DNA of 64,000 nucleotides from Cacajao melanocephalus (GCA_963573385.1 CAUYLG010066214.1:1-64000); one strand, 5' to 3'. Positions 25,983-38,284 are shown, numbered from the stretch's first letter. Translations and numbers: made by a program. Notes: generated by a model from the letters alone, not told the origin.

Positions 25983-26215
25983 ATCGTCTCCTCGGAGGTG
26001 TTACTGGCATCCTGGACAGACAAGTTCCTTTTTGTTGGGATTATCCTGCTCATTGCAGTACATTTAAAATGCCTGCATTCACCCCCAGACTCCCTACACG
26101 AAATGCTAATAGCATACACTCCTCAGACATTGCAGCAACCGGAAATGCATTCCCCATATCCACATTTCCAAGTGCCTCGCCATAGGGTGAAACTGCCCCT
26201 GTTTGAGACCCACTG
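25983..26215 (-). mobile_element. MER20 hAT-Charlie transposon
   Basis: Reverse-complement MER20: 'acaagttcctttttgttgggattatcctgctcattgcagtac', 'cagacattgcagcaaccgg', and the end GGTGAAACTGCCCCTGTTTG then GAGACCCACTG, i.e. CAGTGGGTCTCAAACAGGGG on the minus strand. Confidence 0.82.
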
Positions 26216-26444
26216 GTCAATAACCCCTAGATGTATACTTATCAATTAGGCCAGAATCAAACAGTTTGTATACGTGGAGGGGAGAAGTCAATACTTTTCT
26301 TTGGTATATTTCAAATAGATGTATTTTCTCTCATATTCCTGGTCTGTTAGAAACCATAAAGAATAAATTTAGTATAGCAACCACTGTTGCTTACTAATTA
26401 TCTATTACCCAGTAGATTCTCTGTTTGCCATTTTTTATATATGG

Positions 26445-26605
26445 TATTATTCAACCATATTAAGATAAAACTAATATCCTCATTTTAAATATGAAGAAAA
26501 TGAGGATCAAAGAGATCACATACCCTGTTTGAAGTTCCCCAGCTGAGAACTGATAGAACCAAATCTACATCTTTCCACTTCCAAAGCCCTTACTCTTCTC
26601 GGAAC
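26445..26605 (-). mobile_element. MIR SINE (diverged)
   Basis: Antisense MIR core 'atcctcattttaaatatgaagaaaatgaggatcaaagagatcacata', followed by 'gctgagaactgatagaaccaaatctac'. Confidence 0.6.
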
Positions 26606-27585
26606 ATCAGTCTGAAATATATGCTGCCATATACTTGTAGATATTTTTATAGGTGGGTCCCATGCACAAAAAGGAAATTTGGGGAGAAGATAACGGTACA
26701 CATGTGATAAGTGAAGTCACAGACATGAGGAAGTTTACTCAGAGACTTGACAGAGTAAGGAGAGAAGGCAGTCAGTGTCACAACCCTAGAAAAATAGAAG
26801 AGAGACTAGAGTCAGAGAGAGAAGGAGAGGAAGAACGTTCATAAATGTATTTCTCATAAAAACCTGAGGCATTAATTTAGAAACTTCAGAATCACAACTT
26901 CTATATGACAACTTAATTACACTAACATCTTAATGCAGTGGTGAAGATGTGCAAAAGAATGGTCTTTAGGGCAAAGACAAAAATGCAATAACCAAGTAAA
27001 TTTTTAAAAAATCTCTGTAATCCTACAATTCTTTTTTAACTTTAAGAAACAGCAATTTTAATCCCAACAAGAATTAAAATATTATTTCTAAAGTATAGGT
27101 AGGACAAATTCTAGTTTTAATATTTATTTCGATCTTCCAATAAATAAATATTTTGTTTCAGAAAATAAAATTTTAGAGTCAAGATATACACAACACTGTT
27201 CGATATTTTAGGTACATAAACATGAAATTCTTAAACTTCCCCTTAGGAATAATGGCATTTTCAATTTTCTTTATTGATGAACTCTTATGAGTTACTTTTT
27301 TTAATGGATATTAAAATAAAAGGAAGCAGATAAAAACAATCCAGATTTTCAAAATTTAAAACTCTTTTGCTTTATTACATGGTAAGTATTCTTTTCAACC
27401 ACCTAAAATCTTTTGTTGTTGTTTATAAGAACAATAATAAGTAGACTATTACTAAATTTTGAGACTCTAACTTGTAATAAACCTAGAAGTGAATTATGAA
27501 AGAAAATATGGACAGGCACTACTGACCAATTTGGTGAGATGAGGACCCATGAAAAATGCAATGGTGATAAAGTTGCTTGTGAAGA
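26606..27585. other. Unassigned sequence
   Basis: A purine-rich, GA-biased stretch at 26640-26845 leads into AT-rich DNA. No gene is seen. Confidence 0.45.
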
Positions 27586-27589
27586 ACCT

Positions 27590-27960
27590 AGACTGTGAGT
27601 CCTGAAGTCTTTATAGTGGGGATAGCCATTGAATTTTTTCAAGTAGAGCAGTGACTCTTGATTGTCTTGTTCATTGTAAAGGCAATACCGATCAGGAGGA
27701 TCTTTTCAGAGGCTATTGCAATGGTGCTACAAGATGATTTAGGGTGGAAAGAGTAATAGAAACAGAAGAATGAGCAGAGGGTTTGCATACGTATCAGAAG
27801 ACTTGGTATCACAGAAGCCATAGGAAGGCAGCCTATGCAGAAAGATGTCAAGGGTGGAGAATGAACAAATAAGAAGTGGCAAAGGACAAGTCATTGGATT
27901 TACTGATTAGGGGACCACTGATGAGCTTTGAGAAAGTTTGTAAGGGCTTTTGGAAGATGG
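27590..27960 (-). mobile_element. L2 LINE fragment (diverged)
   Basis: 'cagtgactcttgattgtcttgttca' and 'cttttcagaggctattgcaatggtgctacaagatgatttagggtgg' correspond to the antisense L2 'gagcgacatgatc...aggctactgcagtagtccaggcgagagatgatggtgg' region. Confidence 0.55.
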
Positions 27961-30900
27961 AGTTAGAAAAGGGATCCAATTTCTATCATTGTCCAGCCAT
28001 CCTGGTTTCCTAATCCTGCTGTAATGAATTTAGCATTGATTCTATATCCTGAAATCTTCAAGTATAGACTGTTCTACAAGTAAAGCATTCTCTCATCCTT
28101 CCACATGCTTTCCTTATCCCACACCCAGGCACTGCCGTTATTCTCAGTGCTTTAACGATTAGAATTCCACATTCTTTCTCTAATCATGAGATCACTCATT
28201 TTTTAACGTGAGGCTATTGCTCTGCAAACAGTGTCTTTGTTGGGTCTGTTACTGAATAGTAATGTTTCCATTTATTTGCTGGAGAATAGTACATTGAAAC
28301 TTGAAAAGTAATAAAACAGCTGATAAAATACCAGTTTTTCCTGGTCTTGTTTTGACAAAAACACATTTAAGATCTTCGTGTTAAATTTGCAGACAATTTT
28401 AAATGTTTAATAAAATGAACGGGGCTTTTCCCAACGATACAACAAAAGGGGCAGGGTTCAGAGGTCTGAACCCTCTAATCACCTAAGAGTTGTTTTTCAT
28501 AGCCTTCATGCCAAATGCTCTTTCTGGACTGGCTAAGCCCAATATAGTATGTGTATAATAAGGATCCATTATGTCATCCTCAAAATACTAAATGTCGTCC
28601 CCCAAAAAAGAGCCTAAACATAAATGTGTATTATACTCATTATCAACAGATTCTCCAAACATATTTCATCTTATAAAATGGATCTTCTATTTTTTTAACC
28701 ACATTCATTAACATAACCCTTTTAGGGAAGTATCAAAGAAGACAATAATTAGTGAATTTCAGGTTTGCTATGTGAAGCTAGGAATCCACAGCCTATGAGC
28801 CCTCAATTAACACTCACTTGGAATAAGCTCCAAATAACAAACCAGGATTACTTTGGGTCACGTTCCTTTGTATGACTGGGTGGGAAGCAGGTCTTTGATC
28901 TCTAACACAGACCCAACTGCAGAACCTAAAGAAGGGCTCTTTGGGGCCACTGGTTTTCAGAATTTCACTTTGTTTAGGTCTATAAAAGAAACACTATGGA
29001 TATAATGTGCTTCTTAGTTAAAAGATAAGATTTATATTACCCTAAAGTTTCTGGTTGACATTTACTTCTGTATTATTAAAAGAGGTGAGTGGATAGCCAA
29101 GGAATGGAATGAAAATAAAACGGAAATACATGAACAAGAGTCAACTTTTCAGTTGTTTCCAGGAAAAAAAAAAAAAGGTATTTTTTTTCCTTCCCTAAAA
29201 CTTTAAAGATGTAGCTATGAAATGCTCTGCATAACCAATATTCAGTGTCTATGTTCCACTCATATGCAAAATTATTCAGAAATTCTACCTTGGCCAGACA
29301 AAGAAATTTCAGAACAATCACAAATTATGCCTATGAAAGCAGGCAGGTAATTAGTACAAACAAAAGCCATTACTACAATATTGTGTTTTTAACATACAGA
29401 AGAGCCTGTGGTACCAATACAGCCATAATTTATAGTAACAGGTTTTCTTATGCTACATTTATGAGGCTGCATATAGCAGGACCGATTTAACACAAAAATT
29501 ATGTTATCTGTGGGCTGGATGTCCCATCTCAACCTTAAATGTTGCCGTCACAGAAGTTTTCACAATCGTGTCTCTTGACACCTGTTTTTAATACCTCCTC
29601 CTGCCCGATTTTCTCACCTGGTGGGTTTAGAAAAAATTATAAAAGCTTTTCTAATGTTGAACCTCACATTATTTATTCCTGGCAGAGTTTAAGGCTGTCC
29701 TCCTAAGATCTGTCCTTTTTGTTAATAAGAATAATTGATTTCTGTCCCAGTGTATATTTCATTGTGTATTTTGGGTCAGTCTCAAGTGTCCCTTAGGTTT
29801 TTTTTTTTTTCCTTCCGGCTGAACATATCAAGTTGGGTTCACCTTTTCTGAAAAACCTTGTTTTCTAAGAATTTTATCACTTTTGTTTCTCTGCACTCCC
29901 TTCAATTTGTCACTATCCTTTTTAACAGCCTCACATGAGTGAAATCCTCTAGAGATCATTCTAGCAGCAGCTAGAGAAGCACAAGAACATAATTTTTTAA
30001 TTCATTTCCAGTTTTTCTGCTTAAACAACCAATAAAAAAGTACATGTGGTTTGTTTTGAACTGAAAGTCATGATAAATATATAGGTTAGCATGTAGTATG
30101 TGTTCAACAATGGCTTATTTTTTAAAATAATATTGCTGTAACTGATAGCTGATACGGAGACAAAGAAGGGGATAAGGAGAGGCCAGCAGAGAGAGGGAAG
30201 GCAAGCAGAAAGGTTCTGTAGGCAAATGTCATAATCATTATTATTCTGACCCTTGGGCTACTATGAGCACAGATGACACCCTACCACCAAAATATTAGTA
30301 CTTAACATTCAAAAAATTTCTCAGAGCAAAAGAAGTTGATGGGTTCCTGCTCTTTTTCTCTTTTTCTTTTTGGTCAATAGCATGCTTTTACTCAGCATGC
30401 CATGCTTTGGTTCTTTTCCCTATTCACATTGAAAGGTGTGTTTTTGCTTATTTTCTTGAGAATTCATTCTGAGAAGGTCATGATACATTGAAGATGAAAT
30501 GTGATTTTTTTCAAAGAAAAATGAGCCCATAGAGGGGAAAAAAACGACAATGAGAACTTACTTTAGCTCTTCTTTCACTGCCTCCTCTCCCTTTAGTTTA
30601 CCTCTTATTGAGATTAACTAGGCACCTTTGCAAACCATTCTCCTTGCTTTGGTTGATGGCTAACAGAAAGGAATCCACTGTCAAAATTTTCTCTCTGAGA
30701 ACTCCAAATGGCTTCTGACACTTTCCCATCCACAAAAGTGTTAACTTCTCCCCTCCTTACACATCCATCACCATGGCTACCTTTCAATTAGCTCTTCTTC
30801 ATTAACATTAGCAGGGGAAGCCTTCTGTGTGATCTGTGTCCCTATATTAGCCGGATAGAGGTAAATCATGTAGTTACATGTGTTTTCATCACAGGCTTCT

Positions 30901-32072
30901 CCCCATGTCAAGTGATAGCTGTCAGCTTCCCAAAGCGGCAAGGGGCAGGGGGCGAGGGGCAGGAGGAAGAGGGTCAAATGGAGAATTTTATAGATGGAAA
31001 TGTATCTGAAGGCCAGCTGTATTTACATCTCATTACCCATCATAATGTGATCCAAGGCTACAACGTTCAAAATATTGTTAAGCTGAGTGCACATTTCTGA
31101 AGAAGAGCAGATTTAGCTATCTTCAAATTACAGCCTATGGGAAGACTATACTAAAGAAGAGAAATAAGTTGTATTCTGTGTAAGTCTGGACAGCAGAAGA
31201 CACAGAAAGCAAGAACATACTAACTCAGCAAAGGGAAACACTTTCTAATAACTAGAAGTGGCTAAAAGTGAGAAACATTCCCCTACAAAGGTACTGAGTT
31301 CTCTGTCACTAGCAGCATTCAAGCAGGGGTGAATGAGCTTCATTATTGCAAGATGTAAGCGAAATTTTTCTGTCATACTGGAGACTGGGTTAAATTACTG
31401 GTTTCCAAATGTCGGTACTCAGTCCAGCTGTATTGCATTAGAGCTTAGTTGAAAAATAAATACTGAATCTGCCCCTTCAAGCACTGACTCAGACCTTTGC
31501 AGAGAAAGGTCTAGGGAAACTGGCATTGAATACACACCCCTGGTGAATCCTGAACACGGTCAGGTTTTCTTCTCACTCCTAAGCAGAGATGACTCCTGAG
31601 ACCCCCAGCTAACCCAAAGCTTTTACTGTTATCGATTATACTATTAAGAGTATATAAATGTTACATACCACATGACTCACCCCTGCTTTAATTCTTGTGT
31701 CAACTCTTTTGAGTCTCAGCGTCTCCCTGTTAAGGAGCTAAATATAGTCACACAGAGATAAACTGCAGCTTAAAATACATGTGTGAAATGTTGTTACCAG
31801 ATTCGTAATGTCCTAATGAAAATGTTAATTCCTAAAAATTAGAAATGCTAAGCATAGTGGTTAAACATATAGAGCATGGAACTCACAGAAGAGATTCTCA
31901 GCTCAGCAGAGGTAAGACCATACCTAAATAATTTCCTAGTACCTTGTCCAATGTGTAGCACAGAAATGTTGTCCAATACACCTACATTGAATGCATTGAT
32001 AATTTAAAAGATTGTCATGACATCTAATATTTCTAGATAACTGAAGGAAAAACTGTGAACATTTAAAGTGCA
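27961..32072. other. Unassigned sequence
   Basis: No gene or RNA gene is recognised in about 4 kb. It includes a GGGTTCAG/CTGAACCC inverted repeat at 28454-28473, a T-run at 29798-29811, a guanine-run cluster at 30942-30973, and a possible faint MIR at 31845-31990. Confidence 0.4.
30942..30973 (+). other. Guanine-run cluster (possible G-quadruplex)
   Basis: Runs of 4, 5, 4 and 3 guanines separated by 2, 3 and about 11 bases (the last loop contains two GG pairs). The long last loop makes a stable quadruplex uncertain. Confidence 0.35.
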
Positions 32073-32412
32073 AAATGAACTTATAGGCCAGGTGCAGTGG
32101 CTCACACCTGTAAACCCAGCAGAACGAGTTCGGCGGGAACCGAGATGGGTGGATCATTTGAGGTCAGGAGTCCAAGATCAGTCTGGCCAACATGGTGAAA
32201 CCCTTTCTCTACTAAAAATAAAAAAAATTAGCTGTGCAGTAGTGACATGCATCTGGAATCCCAGCTACTTAGGAGGCTGTGGCAGGAGGACTGCTTGAGC
32301 CTGGGAAGCAGAGGTTGCGGTGAGCTGAGATCAGGCCACTGCACTCCAGTCTGGGCGACAGAGTAAGACCCTGTCTAAAAACAAAAACAAAAAACAAACA
32401 AACAAACTTATA
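32073..32412 (+). mobile_element. Alu with an aberrant left-arm segment
   Basis: Full-length Alu from GGCCAGGTGCAGTGGCTCAC at 32086 to a tail of AAAAAC/CAAA units ending near 32406. The flanking repeats AAATGAACTTATA (32073-32085) and AAACAAACTTATA (32400-32412) match 11/13. In the left arm the usual CCCAGCACTTTGGGAGGC block is replaced at about 32121-32143 by a longer sequence with four CpGs. Confidence 0.92.
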
Positions 32413-33800
32413 TTCACATAGCAAAACAAGTGTGGGACTGACAAAAATAATGTGGTAATCACATTTAGCATATTAAAGAGTATGTAGCTTTGAAAAACCT
32501 CATGTTCATTTAACGTCTTGATTGATTTGTATCTAGCCTCATTTTACAAAGGCTTTGTGGTAGCTGTACTAAATTACCCAATGTAATAACAAAATGAGCT
32601 ATCACCTATTTTTTAGCCTTTCACCAGAAGGTCAAGATGTCATTTAAAATCATATTGCTGGTCTCTCACTTAGCCTTTGGCTGAGGTTGTCCGTCTGGCT
32701 CGCTGTGAAAAAGGAAAGGACCAACCAATTATTTTCTTCCTACCAAAACAGATTCAAGTTCTTATTAAATATTATGTTTAAATATGTTTAGTTCTGGCAG
32801 GCCTAACAATTGGTTTCTCCAAAAAAAAAAAAAAAAAGGGTCCTAGGTTAAATGCCTGAAATATTGCAAGGCTTTTAAAAGAAAAACAAGAAATACACCT
32901 TAGAAGAAGGGACCATACATTCTTGACCTTTTATCTCTACTGAAAGAATCATTTAAATTCACTTAATCCTTGTGGTTCGCAGAAGTGTAAGAAGGTTCAA
33001 TGGAAAGCATAAATACTTTCATCAGATTGAAGTGAAAACAAACATAAAACATAAGCACTGACTCCTTTGACGTGAGAGGTGAGGCAACGCATCCTATCCC
33101 CAACATGGCTAGAAAGAAGTGTGATTAGAAATTAATGCTAATACAAGATTTACAAGATCTTCTGCTTCACAATTTTTAGAACTCTAAAATATAACTGACA
33201 AATGTGTCTCAAAGAAAGATAAAATATAAAGGAAGAAATAATTATATCAATAGTTAACTGTGATGGATCCCTGTTCACATAATATGCTTAGGGTCTACCA
33301 AGAGAAATTTATGAAAATACAATAGTCTCAGAAAGTTAAAACTATTTTTTAGTATTCTCTTTAAATAGAAGACATCAAAATTGCCTTCATACTGTCAGTT
33401 GGGGTTTTTTGGAATTAAGCCAATATTCTTTTGATTTGGTCTTTCACAGTACAGTGCAGTGATAACCATTCTTTATGGAATAGCAGACTGAAATTGAAAT
33501 ACAACATTAAAGTGTGAGAAATTTTAAAATTTACATATTAAATTTTAGTAAATCTTTAAAATTCTCTATCCTACTGCAGAGTATGACCACTCTAGTTCAC
33601 AGATTATACCCATGGTACAATCTAATAATACCAAAATATATATTGAAAATTCTGTAATATTCTCATTATTCAATATATTACTTTTAGAACAAATAACATT
33701 TATCATAATAATTATTTCATATTCTGTAAGCAGATATTATCAGAAAAACACTAAAAACATATTATTTAAAATTTTCAAATCAAGGTACTATTTAATAAAA
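32413..33800. other. Unassigned sequence
   Basis: AT-rich, with an A-run at 32821-32837. No gene or named repeat is seen. Confidence 0.45.
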
Positions 33801-33804
33801 TACT

Positions 33805-34270
33805 TCAGGTTTGATGACTGGTTTTTCAAATACATACATGTGTGTAACCTCCAATCTAACGAAGACTGATAACACTTCCATCACCCTAAATGTTCCATAC
33901 TCCTTTGCAGTTTTCTCTCTGTCTCTCCCACATGACCCTCAGGTAACTATTCATCTGCTTTCTGTTACTTCAGATTAGTTTTTCCCCATTCTAAGATTTC
34001 ATACAAATGAAACTACACAATGTGTATCTTTTTTGGATCTGGTTTTTTTTGCTAAGCTTAAATGTTTTGTTAAAATTTATCCATGCTGTTTTATGTATCA
34101 GTAATTCTTTCCCTTTTATTGTTAAGTAGTATTTGATTGTAATATCACAATTTATGTGTTCACTCAATTGTATTTGTATTGTTTCCAGTTTTAGGCTCTT
34201 ATGATTAGAGCTGTTATGAACATTCTTATGTTAGTCTTATTGGTAGTATTTCTTTTGCTTACACCAATTA
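33805..34270 (-). mobile_element. Antisense L1M fragment
   Basis: Landmarks antisense to the L1 3' region and ORF2: 'aacacttccatcaccctaaatgttcc' near 33872, 'tcatctgctttctgttacttcagattag', 'aaatttatccatgctgttttatgtatcagtaattcttt' near 34074, and 'ttgtttccagttttaggctcttatgattagagctgttatgaacattctta' near 34179. Confidence 0.82.
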
Positions 34271-34449
34271 TGCAATTTTAACTACATGTTTATCTTTCCA
34301 ATAACTGAAAAGCCATGAATATGGTATAGAGACTTCTCATGCAAGTATCATAATAGGGTATGCAATCATGTTTTGCAAGAGTTATTAAATAAGAACTTTT
34401 CCTCTCTCAAAACCTTTCATTTGGCTTTAGATCTTTTTTGTTTTCTTAG

Positions 34450-34505
34450 AAAAAAAATCCCAAATATTTAAACTTGGGATTTTTAAATATTTGGGATTTT
34501 TTTTT
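34450..34505. repeat. Perfect AT-rich inverted repeat (21-bp arms)
   Basis: The left arm, 34450-34470 (A-run, then TCCCAAATATTTA), is the exact reverse complement of the right arm from 34484 (TAAATATTTGGGA, then a T-run). The spacer of about 13 bases itself contains a further TTGGGATTTTT copy. It could extrude as a cruciform or fold as an RNA hairpin. It lies between an antisense L1 and the KRT8 retrocopy. Confidence 0.9.
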
Positions 34506-34745
34506 ATAACTTGAACGTACCATTTTGTAATTTCTATTTTCCTATCTTTTCATTGTTGACAAATTTCTATACAATTTTAATATACATTAAAATACAGAAG
34601 TCAATCATTCTGAGACACACTTAGCCAATGTGCTAACCACACTGCTCACGATGTGGTGAACTTGAGGCAGCAGTGAATCTTACATGTAAATCACAGAGCA
34701 ACATGAGTTTCCATAATACCACGCATGTTTCACAACAGGGAAGGC

Positions 34746-36263
34746 TCACAGTTTTGGCAAATTCACATTCCTCTCTGACACCAGCCTCCCATTGCAGGTC
34801 TCAATCTTCTTCACAACCACGGCTTTGGTGATGCTGGTGAGGCTGAAGGAGCTGGAACCCGTGCCAGAGGCAAAGCTGGAGCCCAGGCCATAGCTGAGGC
34901 CCGGGGCTTGTGAGGGCCCCATAGGCCGAGCTCAGCCCACCTGCATGGCCGCTGGTGGTCTTCCTATGGATACTCATGTTCTGCATCCCAGACTCCAGCC
35001 AGCTCTCCTTGCCCTCAAGCAGCTTCCTGTAGGTGGCGATCTCGACCTCCAGGGCCAGCTTGATGTTCATCAGCTCCTGGTACTCACGCAGGTGCTGCGC
35101 CATGTCCTGCTTGGCCCGCTGCAGGGTGGCCTGCAGCTCAGACAGCTTGGCAGGGCATCCTCAACGGCCAGCTCTTCGTGCTGTTCGGCATCTGTGATGC
35201 CGGCCCCCAGGGAAGCCCTTTGATCTTTGAGGCCCTCAATCTCAGCCTGGAGCCAGCTGATGTTCTGGTTCATCTCGGAGATCTCAGTCTTTGTAAGTCG
35301 CAGGTCATCCCTGTGCTTCCCAGCCAGCGTCTGCAGCTCCTCATACTTGATCCGGTACATGCTCTCAGCCTCAGTCTGGCTGTGGTTGGCGATCTCCTTC
35401 TGCTGTTCCTTGACCTGAGCGATGATGCTGTCCATGTCCAGGGAGCGCTGTTGTCCATGGACAGCACCACAGACGTGTCCGAGATCTGGGACTGCAGCTC
35501 CCGGGTCTCCTCTTCATACTGCTGCTGAGGAAGTGGATCTCAACAGTCAGCCCTTCCAGGCAAGACTCCAGCTCCACCTTGTTCATGTAAGCTTTATCCA
35601 CATCCTTCTTGATGAGGACAAATTCATTCTCCATCTCTGTAGGCTTATTGATCTCATCCTCATAATTTTTCTTGAAGTCCTCCATCAGCCCCTGCATATT
35701 GCCAAGCTCCGCCTCCAGCTTCAGCTACTCCAGGCCCAGAGTCTCCAGCTGCTGCCTAAGGTTGTTGATGTAGCTCTGGAACATGTCCATGTTGTTCCGA
35801 GCCATCTTCGCTGCTGCAGGAGGCTCCACTTGATATCCAGCATCTTGTTCTGCTGCTCCAGGACCTGCACCTTGTCGATGAAGAAGGCAAACTTGTCAAG
35901 GGTCTTGATCTGTTCCTTCTCCTGGGTATGCACGGACTGGATGTTGGGGTCCACTTTCAGGTTAAGGGGGCTCAGTAGGCTCTGGTGACGGTGATGCCTC
36001 CCACGCACATGCCCATGCCTCTGGCCCCACCATAGCCTATGCTCACGTCACCCTGGAAGTTGCTGCTGCCCAATCGGGAGAAGCTCAAGGAGCTGATGCA
36101 GGCACTGGGCACACTCGTATAGGAGTGGCTGCTGAAGACCCAGGGGCCAGAAGTGGACACCGTGTAGGACTTCTGGGTCACCCTGATGGACATGGTGGAG
36201 GCAGGAGTGGAGGCGGGCAGACTGAACCAGGTGGAGATTCCTGAAGGAGCAGAGAAGCTGCTT
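34746..36263 (-). pseudogene. Processed pseudogene of keratin 8 (KRT8)
   Basis: An intronless retrocopy of keratin 8, the type II intermediate-filament protein that pairs with keratin 18 in simple epithelia. It covers part of the 5' UTR (36194-36263), the start codon (36191-36193, MSIRVTQKSYTVSTSG) and nearly the whole 483-codon frame. Both family signatures are readable: helix initiation ([15 protein letters not shown], near 35850-35885) and helix termination ([14 protein letters not shown], near 35012-35055). The frame is broken by single-base deletions near 35985, 35812, 35525, 35446 and 35155, an insertion near 34903, and a nonsense TAG at 35725-35727 (lysine in the parent). There is also an in-frame insertion in the glycine-rich head. 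Homology fades after the VSE near the C terminus, and I see no KRT8 3' UTR or adjacent poly(A). The parent gene is multi-exon, so lack of introns implies retrotransposition. No protein product is possible. KRT8 has many such copies, so I do not assign a locus number. Confidence 0.96.
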
Positions 36264-36314
36264 GTTCCCTTCCATTTCTTTTAAATGATTCTTAAATCCT
36301 TATCTCTGTGACTT

Positions 36315-36650
36315 CTTATAGGCTGTTCCCTCTGCCTAGAATATTTTTTAACCTGAATAACCTTTAATCCGTTTTGAGGAGTTGTATAGATTTCATCTTA
36401 TCCAAGAAACCCTGTGTCTGGGTTAGGAACCACTCTTATGTGCTTTCATACGGCCCCTCTAGTTGCTATTTATTTCACTCTGTTATCATTATCTCTTGAC
36501 TTCTTAACATTCCCCACTAAGTGTGAGCTCTGTGAATGCAAGGACTATGTGTGGCTTGATTTCTGTGTTATTTCCAGAGTTTACTGCAGCGCTTGGCATG
36601 CAGTGGACATTTCATGAATATTTGTAAGATAATGAATGAATTAGGTTGAG
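36315..36650 (+). mobile_element. L2 LINE 3' fragment
   Basis: Classical L2 3' landmarks: CTGTTCCCTCTGCCTAGAAT near 36323, 'cccactaagtgtgagctctgtgaatgcaaggac' near 36512, 'agcgcttggcatgcagtgg' near 36588, and a tail of 'aatatttgtaagataatgaatgaatt'. Confidence 0.85.
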
Positions 36651-36904
36651 TACACCAATTACTGAGAAACTGGAAAATAACAGGGTGCTTAGATGGATTA
36701 AAACAGGCTCCCTGAAGTAGGTGAGCGCCTTCATCCTGATTTTTCCAGAGAATGAAATCTAATGACTGGTGGAGAACAGATTGGTTTAGGAGATCACATA
36801 AAAAGGAATGTACAGAAGTCATATTATAGGAACTGGAAGAAGTTTAGCATGACCAAAGGAGCAGACTCTAAGTGGAAAACTAGAGAAACTGAGTAGAAAA
36901 ATTA

Positions 36905-37310
36905 AAAATCGGTGGTAGGCAAAACTACAGAGACAGTAAAAAAAATCAGCGGTTGTCGGGGGTTAGTAGGGAAGGGGAGATCAATAGACAAACCACAGAG
37001 AATTTTTAGGGAAGTGAAATTACCCTGTGTGATACTATAATGGTAGGTACGTGTCATTACACATTTGTACAATCTCATAGAATGTACAATACCAAGAGTG
37101 AACCCTAATGTTAACTATGGAATTTGAGTGATAATGATGTATCAGTAAAGGCTTATTGATTGTAACCAATTATCACTCCAGTGGGTATGTTGATAATGGG
37201 AAAGGTGATGCAATCGTAGGGACAGGGGAAAGTATCTGTACCTTCCTCTCAATTTTACTGTAAACCTAAAACTGCTCTAAAAAAAATTAAGTCTTACAAA
37301 AAAATCAGTG
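36905..37310 (+). mobile_element. L1ME 3' UTR fragment
   Basis: Landmarks: 'cagcggttgtcgggggtta' near 36948, 'aataccaagagtgaaccctaatgttaactatgg' near 37089, 'taccttcctctcaattttactgtaaacctaaaactgctctaaaaa' near 37240-37285. This is the same 3' UTR type as the L1ME copy at 5735-7215. Confidence 0.88.
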
Positions 37311-38280
37311 GTAGCTGATGAAGCATCTGAAGAGCTGAAAGCTAAAGATTTCTATTAAAAGCAGTAAGTAAGCAGATTTTTACACAGATGGATATCACGC
37401 TTAAAATGATCTTTGAAGAAAAATTAATATTTAATCATGTTTGTAAATACACATACTAATGAAACTATACAAGTGTGTACCTATAGACAGCAGGTCACAA
37501 AAGAAGGGACTGAATAGTATTTATACTGCAGAAAGCAGGCAGCTTTTGAGCCCTGGTGTCCACAGCATCACTCTAGATGGTGGTGTGTGATGCCTTAGGG
37601 AGCATCCTCAGGCTGCCAGTGAGACACTTCACAGCAATACAGTGTCGATTAAATTGGACACCAGTAAAGCATGGGTTAGTGGTCCGGAAAGAAACATTCT
37701 GTTCATTCAATAAACCTGCTCTCATTTCATTTTAAGTCTTTAGGATTTGATTAACTGCTAAGAGCTGCAAAGGGAGAAGTCAGGGTTCTGATTAGACAAT
37801 AACCGGGTCATCAATTTTTCATATTTACATATAATGTTCCTCATACTACAAAGCTAGTTTCCGAAAGCTCTGAAAATCATTATGTATTTAAGTATCACAT
37901 TGTGTCTCTTCAGTTTATCCTTTGTGATCAAATAAATCCAGAACAAAATAACGCATGCTCTAATCACTGAATAGCACATGTATGAAGTGTGTGGCTGTAT
38001 TGTCTAAATAATTAACCACTACTCAATGATTATGCTAACTAGTGCATACTGGAGTGGATAAGATTAATGAAGCCTTTGCTTACAATTTAAAAGCCTCCTA
38101 TCAATGGTTTCTTTCACTGAGTTAAAGAAAAAGGACCTTTGCAATTTTTACTTAGTAGTCTTATATTGGAAACATCTGGATCCTATCCAATACTGATGCG
38201 CAGAGGCCTCATCAGAGATCAATATCTAGTGAACAAGATGTACAGTGAACATCTGAAAGGATAAAAATCAAAGCGCACCA
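37311..38280. other. Unassigned sequence
   Basis: No gene or named repeat is seen. Confidence 0.45.
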
Positions 38281-38284
38281 GGGA

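Noticed and set aside
34945..35988. Plus-strand frames up to 188 codons opposite the KRT8 retrocopy
   Set aside because: These are antisense shadows of keratin coding sequence, open because of its GC-rich, leucine/glutamate-rich codons. They have no own signature.
34801..36193. The retrocopy as a functional keratin gene
   Set aside because: At least six frame-changing indels and a nonsense codon break the frame, and there are no introns.
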